A stretch of 64,000 nt of DNA from positions 33,208 through 97,207 of the forward strand of contig NZ_SMYZ01000042.1 in the NCBI RefSeq assembly GCF_004919685.1, in the 5' to 3' direction. A program made the translations under genes and the position numbers. Below the pieces are notes generated by a model that saw only the letters and a program-made list of their open reading frames with translations, made no database searches and was not told the origin of the DNA. The first letter of the stretch is position 1. Each line of letters starts with the position of its first letter. Shown here in pieces: positions 1-8,804 of the stretch. This DNA comes from Mesorhizobium norvegicum (lineage in GTDB: Bacteria > Pseudomonadota > Alphaproteobacteria > Rhizobiales > Rhizobiaceae).

Positions 1-37
1 GTCATTCTGCCTCCCCGCTTAGTCTTTTACACAAACA

Positions 38-64
38 GGGGAGACGGCAAGATGCCGCCTCCCC
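38..64 (-). terminator. Terminator of the glp operon
   Basis: A hairpin with a 6-bp outer stem (GGGGAG/CTCCCC) and a 4-bp inner stem (CGGC/GCCG) lies about 40 bases beyond the glpV stop. Read on the minus strand it is followed by a T-rich stretch (TGTTTGTG). Position and shape fit a factor-independent terminator, although the U-tract is interrupted. Confidence 0.55.
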
Positions 65-102
65 CTATTCTCATGATGCGGGCGCGAACGCCAACATCAA
101 GG

Positions 103-1830
103 TTACTTCTGCCAGCTCTTCACCAGTTCGTCGTAGTTGATGGTGATCGGCTTTTCCTTCTCGTTCTCGATCTTCAACTGAGGAGCGAGATTGCCTTTCT
201 TGACCGCGTCGGCGTTCCAGTAGGCGAGGTCATGCTCTTCGGCCATCTTCGGGCCGATATCGCCCTGGACGCCCGACTTCTCGATGCGGCTCATCACCTT
301 TTCCTGCTCGCCGCAGAGCGAGTCCATCGCTTCCTGCGCCGTCTTGGCACCCGACGACGCATCGCCGATCGCCTGCCACCAAAGCTGTGCCAGCTTCGGA
401 TAATCAGGCACGTTGGTGCCGGTTGGCGACCACTGGACGCGGGCCGGCGAACGGTAGAACTCGATCAGGCCGCCGAGCTTCGGAGCGCGCTCGGTGAAGC
501 TCTTGTCGTCGATCGTGCTCTGGCGGATGAAGGTCAAGCCGACATGGCTCTTCTTCACGTCGACGGTCTTCGAGGTTACGAACTGCGCGTAGAGCCAGGC
601 GGCCTTGGCGCGGTCGGTCGGCGTCGACTTCATCAATGTCCAGGAACCGACGTCCTGATAGCCGAGCTTCATGCCGTCCTTCCAGTAGACGCCGTGCGGC
701 GACGGCGCCATGCGCCACTTCGGCGTGCCGTCGTCGTTCAGCACTGCCTTGGCGCCGGCATCGACCATCGAAGCGGTGAAGGCGGTGTACCAGAAGATCT
801 GCTGGGCAACCGCGCCCTGAGCCGGAACCGGGCCGGATTCGGAGAAGGTCATGCCCTGGGCTTCGGCCGGGGCGTAGGCCTTCAGCCAGTCGAGATACTT
901 CTGGATCGAGTAGACGGCGGCCGGGCCATTGGTGTCGCCGCCGCGCGCGGTGCAGGAGCCGACCGGTCGTGAATTCTCGTCGACCTTGATGCCCCATTCG
1001 TCGACCGGCAGGCCGTTCGGCAGGCCCTTGTCGCCGTTGCCGGCCATCGACAGCCAGGCGTCGGTGAACCGCCAGCCGAGCGACGGGTCCTTCTTGCCGT
1101 AGTCCATGTGGCCGTAGACCTTCTTGCCGTCGATCTCGCGGCCGGTGAAGAATTCGGCGATATCCTCATAGGCCGACCAGTTGACGGGAACGCCGAGGTC
1201 GTAGCCGTACTTGGCCTTGAAGTCCGCCTTGTTCTTTTCATCGTTGAACCAGTCGTAACGGAACCAGTAGAGATTGGCGAACTGCTGGTCCGGAAGCTGG
1301 TAGAGCTTCTTGTCCGGTGCCGTCGTGAACGAGGTGCCGATAAAGTCCTTCAGGTCGAGGTTCGGGTTGGTGACATCCTTGCCCTCGCCCGCCATCCAGT
1401 CGGTCAAATTGCGCACCTGCTGGTAGCGCCAGTGGGTGCCGATCAGGTCGGAATCGTTGACCCAGCCGTCATAAAGGTTCTGGCCGGTCTGCATCTGGGT
1501 CTGGATCTTCTCGACGACGTCGCCTTCCTGGATGACGTCATGCGTGATCTTGATGCCGGTGATGGCGGTAAAGGCCGGGGCCAGCACCTGGGATTCATAC
1601 TGGTGCGTGGCGATGGTTTCCGAAACGACCTTGATATCCATGCCGGCGAAAGGCTTCGCGGCATCGATGAACCACTGCATCTCGGCTTCCTGGCCGGCGC
1701 GGTCGAGCGTCGAAAGCGGACCGATTTCCTTGTCCAGGAAGGCTTTTGCCTCGTCCATTCCGGCATAGGCATTGCCAACCCCGAGCAACAGGACAAGCGC
1801 AGTCGTTGATGTTAAAAATTGCCGTCGCAT
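103..1830 (-). CDS. glpV: Glycerol ABC transporter substrate-binding protein GlpV
   Basis: Periplasmic binding protein of an ABC importer, 575 residues from the chosen start. The N-terminus MRRQFL plus a hydrophobic stretch ending in NAYA is a clear Sec signal peptide. An upstream in-frame start would add 22 residues ahead of the signal and was rejected because GGAGGAAACAC sits directly before the ATG at 1830. It is the last gene of the run glpD-S-T-P-Q-U-V, the order described for the glycerol importer of Rhizobium leguminosarum. It is large for a binding protein but normal for this family. Glycerol as substrate is inferred from gene order and linkage to glpD and glpR. Confidence 0.9.
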   Translation of the reverse strand: MRRQFLTSTTALVLLLGVGNAYAGMDEAKAFLDKEIGPLSTLDRAGQEAEMQWFIDAAKPFAGMDIKVVSETIATHQYESQVLAPAFTAITGIKITHDVIQEGDVVEKIQTQMQTGQNLYDGWVNDSDLIGTHWRYQQVRNLTDWMAGEGKDVTNPNLDLKDFIGTSFTTAPDKKLYQLPDQQFANLYWFRYDWFNDEKNKADFKAKYGYDLGVPVNWSAYEDIAEFFTGREIDGKKVYGHMDYGKKDPSLGWRFTDAWLSMAGNGDKGLPNGLPVDEWGIKVDENSRPVGSCTARGGDTNGPAAVYSIQKYLDWLKAYAPAEAQGMTFSESGPVPAQGAVAQQIFWYTAFTASMVDAGAKAVLNDDGTPKWRMAPSPHGVYWKDGMKLGYQDVGSWTLMKSTPTDRAKAAWLYAQFVTSKTVDVKKSHVGLTFIRQSTIDDKSFTERAPKLGGLIEFYRSPARVQWSPTGTNVPDYPKLAQLWWQAIGDASSGAKTAQEAMDSLCGEQEKVMSRIEKSGVQGDIGPKMAEEHDLAYWNADAVKKGNLAPQLKIENEKEKPITINYDELVKSWQK

Positions 1831-1908
1831 GTGTTTCCTCCACGTTACAGGTTTCAAGTGCGATCTGGAGCGGCCGCCGGCACGCGGTCGCTCCAACAGT
1901 TTCCCCCT

Positions 1909-2202
1909 CTATACGTAGCGGAACACGCCAACGGCGTAGACCACGGAGAGAGCGAGAGCCCACCACAGGTTGGATCCGACAAGACCCAACCAAGCGAGAT
2001 GGATAAAGGCGCTGCCAAGCAGCGACAGGAAAAGACGGTCGCCGCGCGTTGTCTCGAAACGCAGCACGCCGACGCGCGGATTGCCGCCCGGCGAGGCGTA
2101 TTCCCACGCCGCCATGCCGCACAGCAGCAGAAAGATGGTTCCGAAAAAGGCCGCCGTCGGCCACGTCCACGCCATCCAGGTGAGGTCGAAATTCATGGTC
2201 AT
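1909..2202 (-). CDS. glpU: Small membrane protein GlpU (DUF2160)
   Basis: A 97-residue protein with about three hydrophobic segments (residues ~12-32, 60-75 and 80-95), matching the small membrane protein always found between the permease and binding-protein genes of glpSTPQUV-type operons. Its biochemical role is not known; an accessory transporter subunit is plausible. The start codon overlaps the stop of a 21-codon reading frame (ATGA), which itself overlaps the end of glpQ, so translation is probably coupled. Confidence 0.82.
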   Translation of the reverse strand: MTMNFDLTWMAWTWPTAAFFGTIFLLLCGMAAWEYASPGGNPRVGVLRFETTRGDRLFLSLLGSAFIHLAWLGLVGSNLWWALALSVVYAVGVFRYV

Positions 2203-2264
2203 ACCCTCCCCAGGGCGAAGCCCTTGGCGATGGTGTTGCGGATGAACTCGTGCGTTTGTTTCAT
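2199..2264 (-). CDS. 21-codon reading frame duplicating the GlpQ C-terminus
   Basis: A tiny frame starts with ATG overlapping the glpQ stop (TGATG) and ends overlapping the glpU start (ATGA). Its last 10 residues, IAKGFALGRV, are identical to the last 10 of GlpQ, and the DNA is part of a 65-base tandem duplication. It may be a relic that keeps glpQ and glpU translationally coupled rather than a functional peptide. Confidence 0.4.
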   Translation of the reverse strand: MKQTHEFIRNTIAKGFALGRV

Positions 2265-2312
2265 CACACCCTCCCCAGGGCGAAGCCCTTGGCGATGTAG
2301 TTGCGCACGAAC
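2203..2312. repeat. Tandem duplication at the glpQ/glpU junction
   Basis: Bases 2203-2232 and 2268-2297 are identical over 30 positions, and the next 15 bases differ at four, giving an offset of 65 bases. The copy at 2268 encodes the C-terminus of GlpQ; the copy at 2203 encodes the end of the small frame upstream of glpU. Confidence 0.9.
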
Positions 2313-3187
2313 CAGATGACGAGCGCGCCGGGGATCAGCGTCAGCACGCCGGCGGCGGCGAGCAGGCCCCAGTCCATGCCGGCGGCCGAAACGGTGCGGG
2401 TCATGGTGGCGGCGATCGGCTTGGCGTCGGTGGTGGTCAGCGTGCGCGCGATCAGCAATTCGACCCATGAGAACATGAAGCAGAAGAAGCAGGCGACGCC
2501 GATGCCGCTCGCGATCAGCGGCATGAAGATCCTGATGAAGAAGCGCGGGAACGAATAGCCGTCGATATAGGCGGTCTCGTCGATTTCCTTCGGCACGCCC
2601 GACATGAAGCCTTCGAGGATCCACACCGCCAATGGCACGTTGAACAAGCAGTGCGCCAGTGCCACCGCGATGTGGGTGTCGATCAGGCCGAACGCCGAAT
2701 AGAGCTGGAAGAACGGCAGCGCGAACACCGCCGGCGGCGCCATGCGATTGGTCAGCAGCCAAAAGAACAAATGCTTGTCGCCGAGGAAGCGATAGCGCGA
2801 GAAGGCGTAGGCCGCCGGCAGCGCCGCCGCCACCGAGATCACCATGTTCATCACCACATAGGTGATCGAGTTGATGTAGCCTGAATACCAGGACGCATCG
2901 GTGAAGATGGTGACGTAATTGGCGATCGTCGGCTGGTGCGGATAGAGCGTCAGCGAGGAGACGATCTCGGCATTGGTCTTGAAGCTCATATTGATGAGCC
3001 AGTAGATCGGCAGCAAAAGCACGATGATGTAGACCGTCGGCACGATCCACCACCAGCGCGATTCCTCGCCGCGGCGGCGCATCAGCCGCGCGATCTGGTC
3101 CTGCGACATTGCGCTGGCCAGTGCTTCCGAAGCCGTCGTTTCGCTCACTCTGTCCTGCCTCGTCGTTCTTTCGTTGGCGCCGCTCAT
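2264..3187 (-). CDS. glpQ: Glycerol ABC transporter permease GlpQ
   Basis: Inner-membrane permease of the MalG type, 307 residues. The first ~45 residues are cytoplasmic, followed by about six membrane segments; a cytoplasmic loop around residues 195-215 (EGFMSGVPKEIDETAYIDG) carries the EAA-type motif that contacts the ATPase subunits. Partner of GlpP. The gene starts one base after the glpP stop, and its 3' end is partly duplicated downstream. Family and subunit role are secure; the substrate comes from operon context. Confidence 0.92.
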   Translation of the reverse strand: MSGANERTTRQDRVSETTASEALASAMSQDQIARLMRRRGEESRWWWIVPTVYIIVLLLPIYWLINMSFKTNAEIVSSLTLYPHQPTIANYVTIFTDASWYSGYINSITYVVMNMVISVAAALPAAYAFSRYRFLGDKHLFFWLLTNRMAPPAVFALPFFQLYSAFGLIDTHIAVALAHCLFNVPLAVWILEGFMSGVPKEIDETAYIDGYSFPRFFIRIFMPLIASGIGVACFFCFMFSWVELLIARTLTTTDAKPIAATMTRTVSAAGMDWGLLAAAGVLTLIPGALVIWFVRNYIAKGFALGRV

Positions 3188-3188
3188 C

Positions 3189-4055
<867 letters not shown>

Positions 4056-5123
4056 CTATGCCCCCATCTCGACGCGCCAGGAATCGGCATAAATGTTGAT
4101 ACCGGCCGGGTCGAACCGCACCTTCGGATCGGCAGGCACGGTCTCGTCCTCGCCGATGACAGCCGCAATCTCGCGGCCTTCGAGATTGGCACGGACCACC
4201 TTATGGCGGCCGAGATCCTCGACCTTGCTGATCGAAACGGCCATGCCGTCGCGGCCGAGCCGGACATATTCGGGACGGATACCGAGCTCGATGGCGCCGC
4301 TGCCGGCCTTTGGCACGCCGGGCAGTTCGATCCGCTGCGAACCCAGTTTTGCCGTCTTGCCGTCGATCGCCACCGGCATGACGTTCATGCCGGGCGAGCC
4401 GATGAAATAGCCGACGAAGGTATGCCGCGGCCGCTCGAACAGTTCGGCCGGCGTGCCGATCTGCACGATGCCGCCATCATACATCACCACGACCTGGTCG
4501 GCGAAAGTCAGCGCTTCGGTCTGGTCGTGCGTGACATAGACCATGGTGTAGCCGAAGCGGCGGTGCAGCTGTTTCAGCTGCGAACGCAACACCCACTTCA
4601 TGTGCGGATCGATGACGGTCAGCGGTTCGTCGAACAGGATGGCGTTGACATCCGAGCGCACCAGTCCACGGCCGAGCGATATCTTCTGCTTCTGGTCGGC
4701 GGTCAGCCCCCTCGCCTTCTTCTTCGCCCAGGACGCCAGATCGATCATCTCCAGCGTCTCGCGCACCTTGCGGTCGACATCGGCTTCCGGCACGCCGCGA
4801 TTGCGCAGTGGGAAGGCCAAATTGTCGTAGACGGTCATGGTGTCGTAGATGACCGGGAACTGGAACACCTGCGCGATGTTGCGCTCCTGCGTCGACAAAT
4901 TGGTCACGTCCTTGCCGTTGAACAGCAACTGGCCGTGTGAGGGGTGCAGCAATCCCGAAATGATGTTGAGCAGCGTGGTCTTGCCGCAGCCCGAGGGCCC
5001 GAGCAGCGCATAGGCGCCGCCATCCTCGAAGGTGTGATGCACTTCCCGCAGCGCGAAATCGGCATCCTTCTGCGGGTTGGGCAGATAGGAATGCCTGACA
5101 TGGTTGACGTCGATGCGCGCCAT
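4056..5123 (-). CDS. glpT: Glycerol ABC transporter ATPase GlpT
   Basis: ATP-hydrolysing subunit of the importer, 355 residues: ABC domain at ~1-235 and a MalK-like C-terminal regulatory domain. Walker A is GPSGCGKT (42-49), Q-loop Gln88, Walker B ends in FDEP (164-167), and the switch histidine is His199 in VTHDQ. The signature motif is unusual: LTADQ (140-144) instead of LSGGQ. It pairs with GlpS, which has the opposite defect. The glp name follows the R. leguminosarum operon and must not be confused with the E. coli GlpT permease. Confidence 0.9.
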   Translation of the reverse strand: MARIDVNHVRHSYLPNPQKDADFALREVHHTFEDGGAYALLGPSGCGKTTLLNIISGLLHPSHGQLLFNGKDVTNLSTQERNIAQVFQFPVIYDTMTVYDNLAFPLRNRGVPEADVDRKVRETLEMIDLASWAKKKARGLTADQKQKISLGRGLVRSDVNAILFDEPLTVIDPHMKWVLRSQLKQLHRRFGYTMVYVTHDQTEALTFADQVVVMYDGGIVQIGTPAELFERPRHTFVGYFIGSPGMNVMPVAIDGKTAKLGSQRIELPGVPKAGSGAIELGIRPEYVRLGRDGMAVSISKVEDLGRHKVVRANLEGREIAAVIGEDETVPADPKVRFDPAGINIYADSWRVEMGA

Positions 5124-5133
5124 CTCTTTCCTC

Positions 5134-6213
5134 TCAAGCCGCCAGCTTCGGCGCGCTCACGGCGCGGCCGTGCTCGTCGAAAACCATGATGTGGCGCGGA
5201 TCGATGAACACCTCGACCACTTCGTCAGGCTCGAAATCGCGAATGCCGTGGGTCAGCATGACCCAGCGCGCATCGGCGAAATCGAGATGGATGAAACTCT
5301 CCGACCCGGTGATCTCGGTGATCGTCACCTTGGCCCGCACCGGCACTGCCGCCGCGTTGGGCCGCTCGAGCGACAGGTGATGTGGCTGAAAGCCGATCGT
5401 ATAGATGGCGTCAGCAATACCGGAGAGCTCGGCCGGCACCGGCAGGTTCACGCCGCCCTCGAGCAGGAAATCCCGGCCCTTCTTGGCAAGCACGATGGTG
5501 TTGAGCGGTGGATCGGAAAACGTCTTGGCTGTCACCAGGTCGGCCGGCTTGCGGAACACCTCGATGGTCGATCCGAACTGGGTGATCTTGCCCTCCGAAA
5601 GCGTCGCCGTGTTGCCGCCGAGCAGCAGGGCCTCGTGCGGCTCGGTCGTGGCGTAGACGAAGATGGTGCCGGCGGCGGCGAATATCCTGGGCAATTCGGC
5701 GCGCAGTTCCTCGCGCAGCTTGTAGTCGAGATTGGCGAGCGGTTCGTCGAGCAGGACCAGGCTGGCGTTCTTGACGATGGCGCGCGCCAGCGCGGTGCGC
5801 TGCTGCTGGCCGCCGGACAGGCTAAGCGGCGTGCGGTCGAGATAGGGTGTCAGCTTGAGAAGCGCGGCGGCATTGCGCACTTCCTTGTCGATCTTGGCCT
5901 GATCGGTGCCGGCCACCCTGAGCGGCGAAGCGATGTTCTCATAGACGGTCATCGCCGGATAGTTGATGAACTGCTGGTAGACCATGGCGATCTTGCGCTT
6001 CTGCACCGGTACGCCGGTGACATTCTGGCCGTCGAACCAGATCGAACCGGAGGTCGGCACATCGAGACCGGCCATCAGCCGCATCAGGCTGGTCTTGCCG
6101 GAGAGCGTAGGTCCGAGCAGGACGTTGAGCGAGCCGTGCTGGAGCGTCAGCGACACGTCGCGGATATGCTCGACCGCACCGACCGTCTTGGTGACGTTTC
6201 TCAGTTCCAGCAT
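5134..6213 (-). CDS. glpS: Glycerol ABC transporter ATPase GlpS
   Basis: Second ATPase subunit, 359 residues, with an ABC domain followed by a MalK-like regulatory domain. Walker A GPTLSGKT (34-41), Q-loop Gln80, intact signature LSGGQ (132-136) and Walker B LLDEP. In the switch region the sequence reads YATTEPHEA, so Thr190 occupies the position of the usual histidine. Together with the degenerate signature of GlpT this predicts a heterodimer with one canonical and one degenerate ATP site. The gene lies 10 bases upstream of glpT. Confidence 0.9.
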   Translation of the reverse strand: MLELRNVTKTVGAVEHIRDVSLTLQHGSLNVLLGPTLSGKTSLMRLMAGLDVPTSGSIWFDGQNVTGVPVQKRKIAMVYQQFINYPAMTVYENIASPLRVAGTDQAKIDKEVRNAAALLKLTPYLDRTPLSLSGGQQQRTALARAIVKNASLVLLDEPLANLDYKLREELRAELPRIFAAAGTIFVYATTEPHEALLLGGNTATLSEGKITQFGSTIEVFRKPADLVTAKTFSDPPLNTIVLAKKGRDFLLEGGVNLPVPAELSGIADAIYTIGFQPHHLSLERPNAAAVPVRAKVTITEITGSESFIHLDFADARWVMLTHGIRDFEPDEVVEVFIDPRHIMVFDEHGRAVSAPKLAA

Positions 6214-6255
6214 GACGCCTCCTCCCAGGCCTTCCGCATCAGCTCAAACCCCTCT

Positions 6256-7782
6256 TCATTCGGCGGCCGCGACATGTCGCCGGCTTATGCCGTGCATGAA
6301 TTCATCGAGAGCCGCCACCTGCTCGCGGCTGAGATGCAGACCGCGCTTGGTCCGGCGCCACAATACATCTTCGGCGGTGACAGCCCATTCGTTTTGAACG
6401 AGATAGCGCACCTCGGCCTCATAAAGATCGGCGCCGAAGTTACGGCCCAGATCAGCATTCGATTTGGCCAGCCCCAACAGCATCCTTGCGCGGGTGCCGT
6501 AGAGCCTGGTCAGCCGGCGGGCCAGGCGCGCGTCGAGGAACGGATAGGCGGTTTTTAGTTTCGCCACTTCGGCATCGAAACCGGTGGCCGGGAAATCCCC
6601 GCCCGGCAGTGGCGCGTTTGCCGTCCATGGCTTGCCGCGCTTGCCGAGAAAGCCCTCGATCTTTTCCAGCATCGATTCCGACAGCCGGCGATAGGTGGTG
6701 ATCTTGCCGCCGAAAGCATTGACGATCGGGGCTGCGCCCTCGCCGCCATCGGCCTTGAGCACATAGTCGCGCGTCGCTTCCTGCGCCTTGGAGGCGCCAT
6801 CATCGTAGAGCGGGCGGACGGCCGAATAGGTCCAGACGATGTCCGAGCGCTTGACCGGTTGCGCGAAATATTCGCTTGCCGCGGCGCAGAGGTAGTCGAT
6901 CTCGGTGTCGCTGATCTTCACGTCATGCGGATCGCCGGGGTAATCCTGGTCCGTGGTGCCGATCAGGGTGAACTCTTCCTCATAGGGAATGGCGAAGATG
7001 ATGCGGCCATCCCTGTTCTGGAAGAAATAGGCGCGCGGATCGTCGAATTTCTTGGCGATGACGATGTGGCTGCCCTGCACGAGGCGGACATTGTGCACAT
7101 CGTTGAGGCCGACAACGCCGGAAAGCACATGATCGACCCAGGGTCCCGCGGCATTGACCAGCAGGCGCGCCTTGATCTCCTCGGTCTCGCCGGTCTGCAG
7201 GTCCTCGATCTGGACCGTCCACAAACCGTTTTCGCGGCGCGCGCCGACCACTTTCGTGCGGGTGCGGACCGTTGCGCCGCGATCGGCGGCATCACGCGCG
7301 TTCAGCGCCACCAGCCGCGCATCATTGACCCAGCCATCCGAATATTCGAAGGCCTTTTTGAACAGCGGTTTCAAAGGCTTGCCGGCTGGATCCCTGGCCA
7401 TGTCCAGCGTCCTGGTCGCCGGCAGCAATTTGCGCCCACCAATGTGGTCGTAGAGGAAGAGACCGAGCCTGATCAGCCAGGCCGGGCGCAGGCCCTTGGC
7501 ATAGGGCAGCACGAAGCGCATCGGCCAGATGATATGCGGCGCGTTCTTCCACAGAACCTCGCGCTCCATCAGCGCCTCGCGCACCAGGCGGAATTCGTAG
7601 AATTCGAGGTAACGCAGGCCGCCATGGATCAATTTGGTCGAGCCAGAGGAGGTCCCGCTGGCCAGGTCGTTCATCTCGGCGAGAAAGACGGAAAAGCCAC
7701 GCCCGACGGCATCGCGGGCGATACCGCAGCCATTGATGCCGCCCCCAATGACGAAAATGTCACGGATCGGAGATGCGTCCAC
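6256..7782 (-). CDS. glpD: Glycerol-3-phosphate dehydrogenase GlpD
   Basis: FAD-dependent oxidation of sn-glycerol 3-phosphate to dihydroxyacetone phosphate, passing electrons to the quinone pool at the inner membrane; 508 residues, normal for the family. The N-terminal dinucleotide-binding motif GGGINGCGIARDA lies at ~13-25, followed by SGTSSGSTKLIHGGLRYLE typical of GlpD. The start is GTG, supported by GGAGGAATTT just upstream. First gene of the run that continues into glpS. No glycerol kinase gene is visible in the window. Confidence 0.95.
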   Translation of the reverse strand: MDASPIRDIFVIGGGINGCGIARDAVGRGFSVFLAEMNDLASGTSSGSTKLIHGGLRYLEFYEFRLVREALMEREVLWKNAPHIIWPMRFVLPYAKGLRPAWLIRLGLFLYDHIGGRKLLPATRTLDMARDPAGKPLKPLFKKAFEYSDGWVNDARLVALNARDAADRGATVRTRTKVVGARRENGLWTVQIEDLQTGETEEIKARLLVNAAGPWVDHVLSGVVGLNDVHNVRLVQGSHIVIAKKFDDPRAYFFQNRDGRIIFAIPYEEEFTLIGTTDQDYPGDPHDVKISDTEIDYLCAAASEYFAQPVKRSDIVWTYSAVRPLYDDGASKAQEATRDYVLKADGGEGAAPIVNAFGGKITTYRRLSESMLEKIEGFLGKRGKPWTANAPLPGGDFPATGFDAEVAKLKTAYPFLDARLARRLTRLYGTRARMLLGLAKSNADLGRNFGADLYEAEVRYLVQNEWAVTAEDVLWRRTKRGLHLSREQVAALDEFMHGISRRHVAAAE

Positions 7783-7843
7783 AAATTCCTCCAGCGATTT
7801 CGCATTGCACCATTTTTGGGCTTTTACGAAACCGTGTCGGAAT

Positions 7844-7863
7844 TATTTCGAAATGATAACGAA
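7844..7863. promoter_or_regulatory. Putative GlpR operator before glpD
   Basis: The 127-base glpR-glpD gap contains TTCG-N9-CGAA within an AT-rich stretch (ATTTCGAAATGATAACGAAT). DeoR-family regulators, including GlpR, usually bind TTCG/CGAA-type half-sites, and this would control glpD and the transporter genes. Assigned by motif resemblance and position only. Confidence 0.4.
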
Positions 7864-7874
7864 TGTCAAACGAA

Positions 7875-7894
7875 ATATCACGAGCGCGTGATAT
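7875..7894 (-). terminator. Perfect hairpin downstream of glpR
   Basis: ATATCACG and CGTGATAT form a perfect 8-bp stem around a 4-base loop, 16 bases after the glpR stop and followed on the minus strand by TTCGTTT. It could end or attenuate glpR transcription or be a protein-binding palindrome. The stem is AT-rich and the U-run is broken, so termination is not certain. Confidence 0.35.
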
Positions 7895-7909
7895 CGGGTC
7901 GAAAACCGC

Positions 7910-8677
7910 CTAGGCGAGCGACGTCTCGATCAGTTGAACCTCGGCCTCCTGGCAGATCTTGCGCACCGACGGGATGTCGCAACGATCAGTGATGAAGGTG
8001 TTGACCTGCGACAGGTGGCCGATGCGCACGGGTGCGGTTCGCTCGAATTTGGTCTGGTCGGAAACCAGGATGACATGCCTTGCATTGGCGATGATCGCCT
8101 GCGCCACCTTGACCTCGCGGAAATCGAAGTCGAGCAGCGCGCCGTCATGGTCGATCGCCGACGCGCCGATCACCGCATAGTCGACCTTGAACTGCCTGAT
8201 GAAGTCGACCGCCGCTTCGCCGACCACGCCGCCATCGGAACCGCGCACAACCCCGCCGGCGATCACCACCTCGATCGAGGGATATATCCGCATCCTATTG
8301 GCAACATTGATGTTATTGGTGATGACCATGAGTCCGGTGTGATCGAGCAACGCCTTGCTGACCGACTCGGTCGTGGTGCCTATGTTGATGAACAGCGAGG
8401 CATTGTCGGGGATCAGCCTGGCTGCCGCACGGCCGATCGCCTCCTTCTCGTCGGCAGCAATCTTGCGCCTCGCCTCATACTCCATGTTCTCGATGCCGGA
8501 CGGGAACAAGGCGCCGCCATGGATGCGCGAAAGCAGCCGCTGGTCGCACAAATCGTTGAGATCCTTGCGTATGGTCTGCGGCGTCACATTGAAGTGGGTG
8601 GCGAGGTCATCGACCAACACGCGACCATGATCCTTGGCCATCTGGATGATTTCGGCATGGCGTGGCGACAGATACAT
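7910..8677 (-). CDS. glpR: DeoR-family repressor GlpR
   Basis: Transcriptional regulator of 255 residues. The N-terminal DeoR helix-turn-helix spans ~4-58 (VDDLATHFNVTPQTIRKDLN), and the C-terminal sugar-phosphate-sensing domain carries the DeoR-type motif NIGTTTESV. ATG at 8677 was preferred over a TTG two codons upstream because GGGAGG lies 6 bases before it. Its position directly upstream of glpD and the transporter genes makes glycerol-3-phosphate-responsive repression of the operon the likely role. Confidence 0.88.
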   Translation of the reverse strand: MYLSPRHAEIIQMAKDHGRVLVDDLATHFNVTPQTIRKDLNDLCDQRLLSRIHGGALFPSGIENMEYEARRKIAADEKEAIGRAAARLIPDNASLFINIGTTTESVSKALLDHTGLMVITNNINVANRMRIYPSIEVVIAGGVVRGSDGGVVGEAAVDFIRQFKVDYAVIGASAIDHDGALLDFDFREVKVAQAIIANARHVILVSDQTKFERTAPVRIGHLSQVNTFITDRCDIPSVRKICQEAEVQLIETSLA

Positions 8678-8691
8678 AGGCAACCTCCCGT

Positions 8692-8724
8692 TTTCGTTTT
8701 TCTTGTCTATAGTCGAAAACGAAA
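8692..8724. promoter_or_regulatory. Inverted repeat upstream of glpR, possible autoregulatory operator
   Basis: TTTCGTTTT (8692-8700) and GAAAACGAAA (8715-8724) form an inverted repeat 15-47 bases upstream of the glpR start, enclosing TATAGA on the minus strand, which could serve as a -10 hexamer. The TTTCG/CGAAA half-sites resemble the candidate operator before glpD, consistent with GlpR autoregulation. Confidence 0.4.
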
Positions 8725-8804
8725 CCGATGAAAAGGCATAAGCCGGCTAATGAAATGCATGTGATTGCCAAGGCAAATGCGAACGCAAACCAGATTGTGC
8801 CTGA

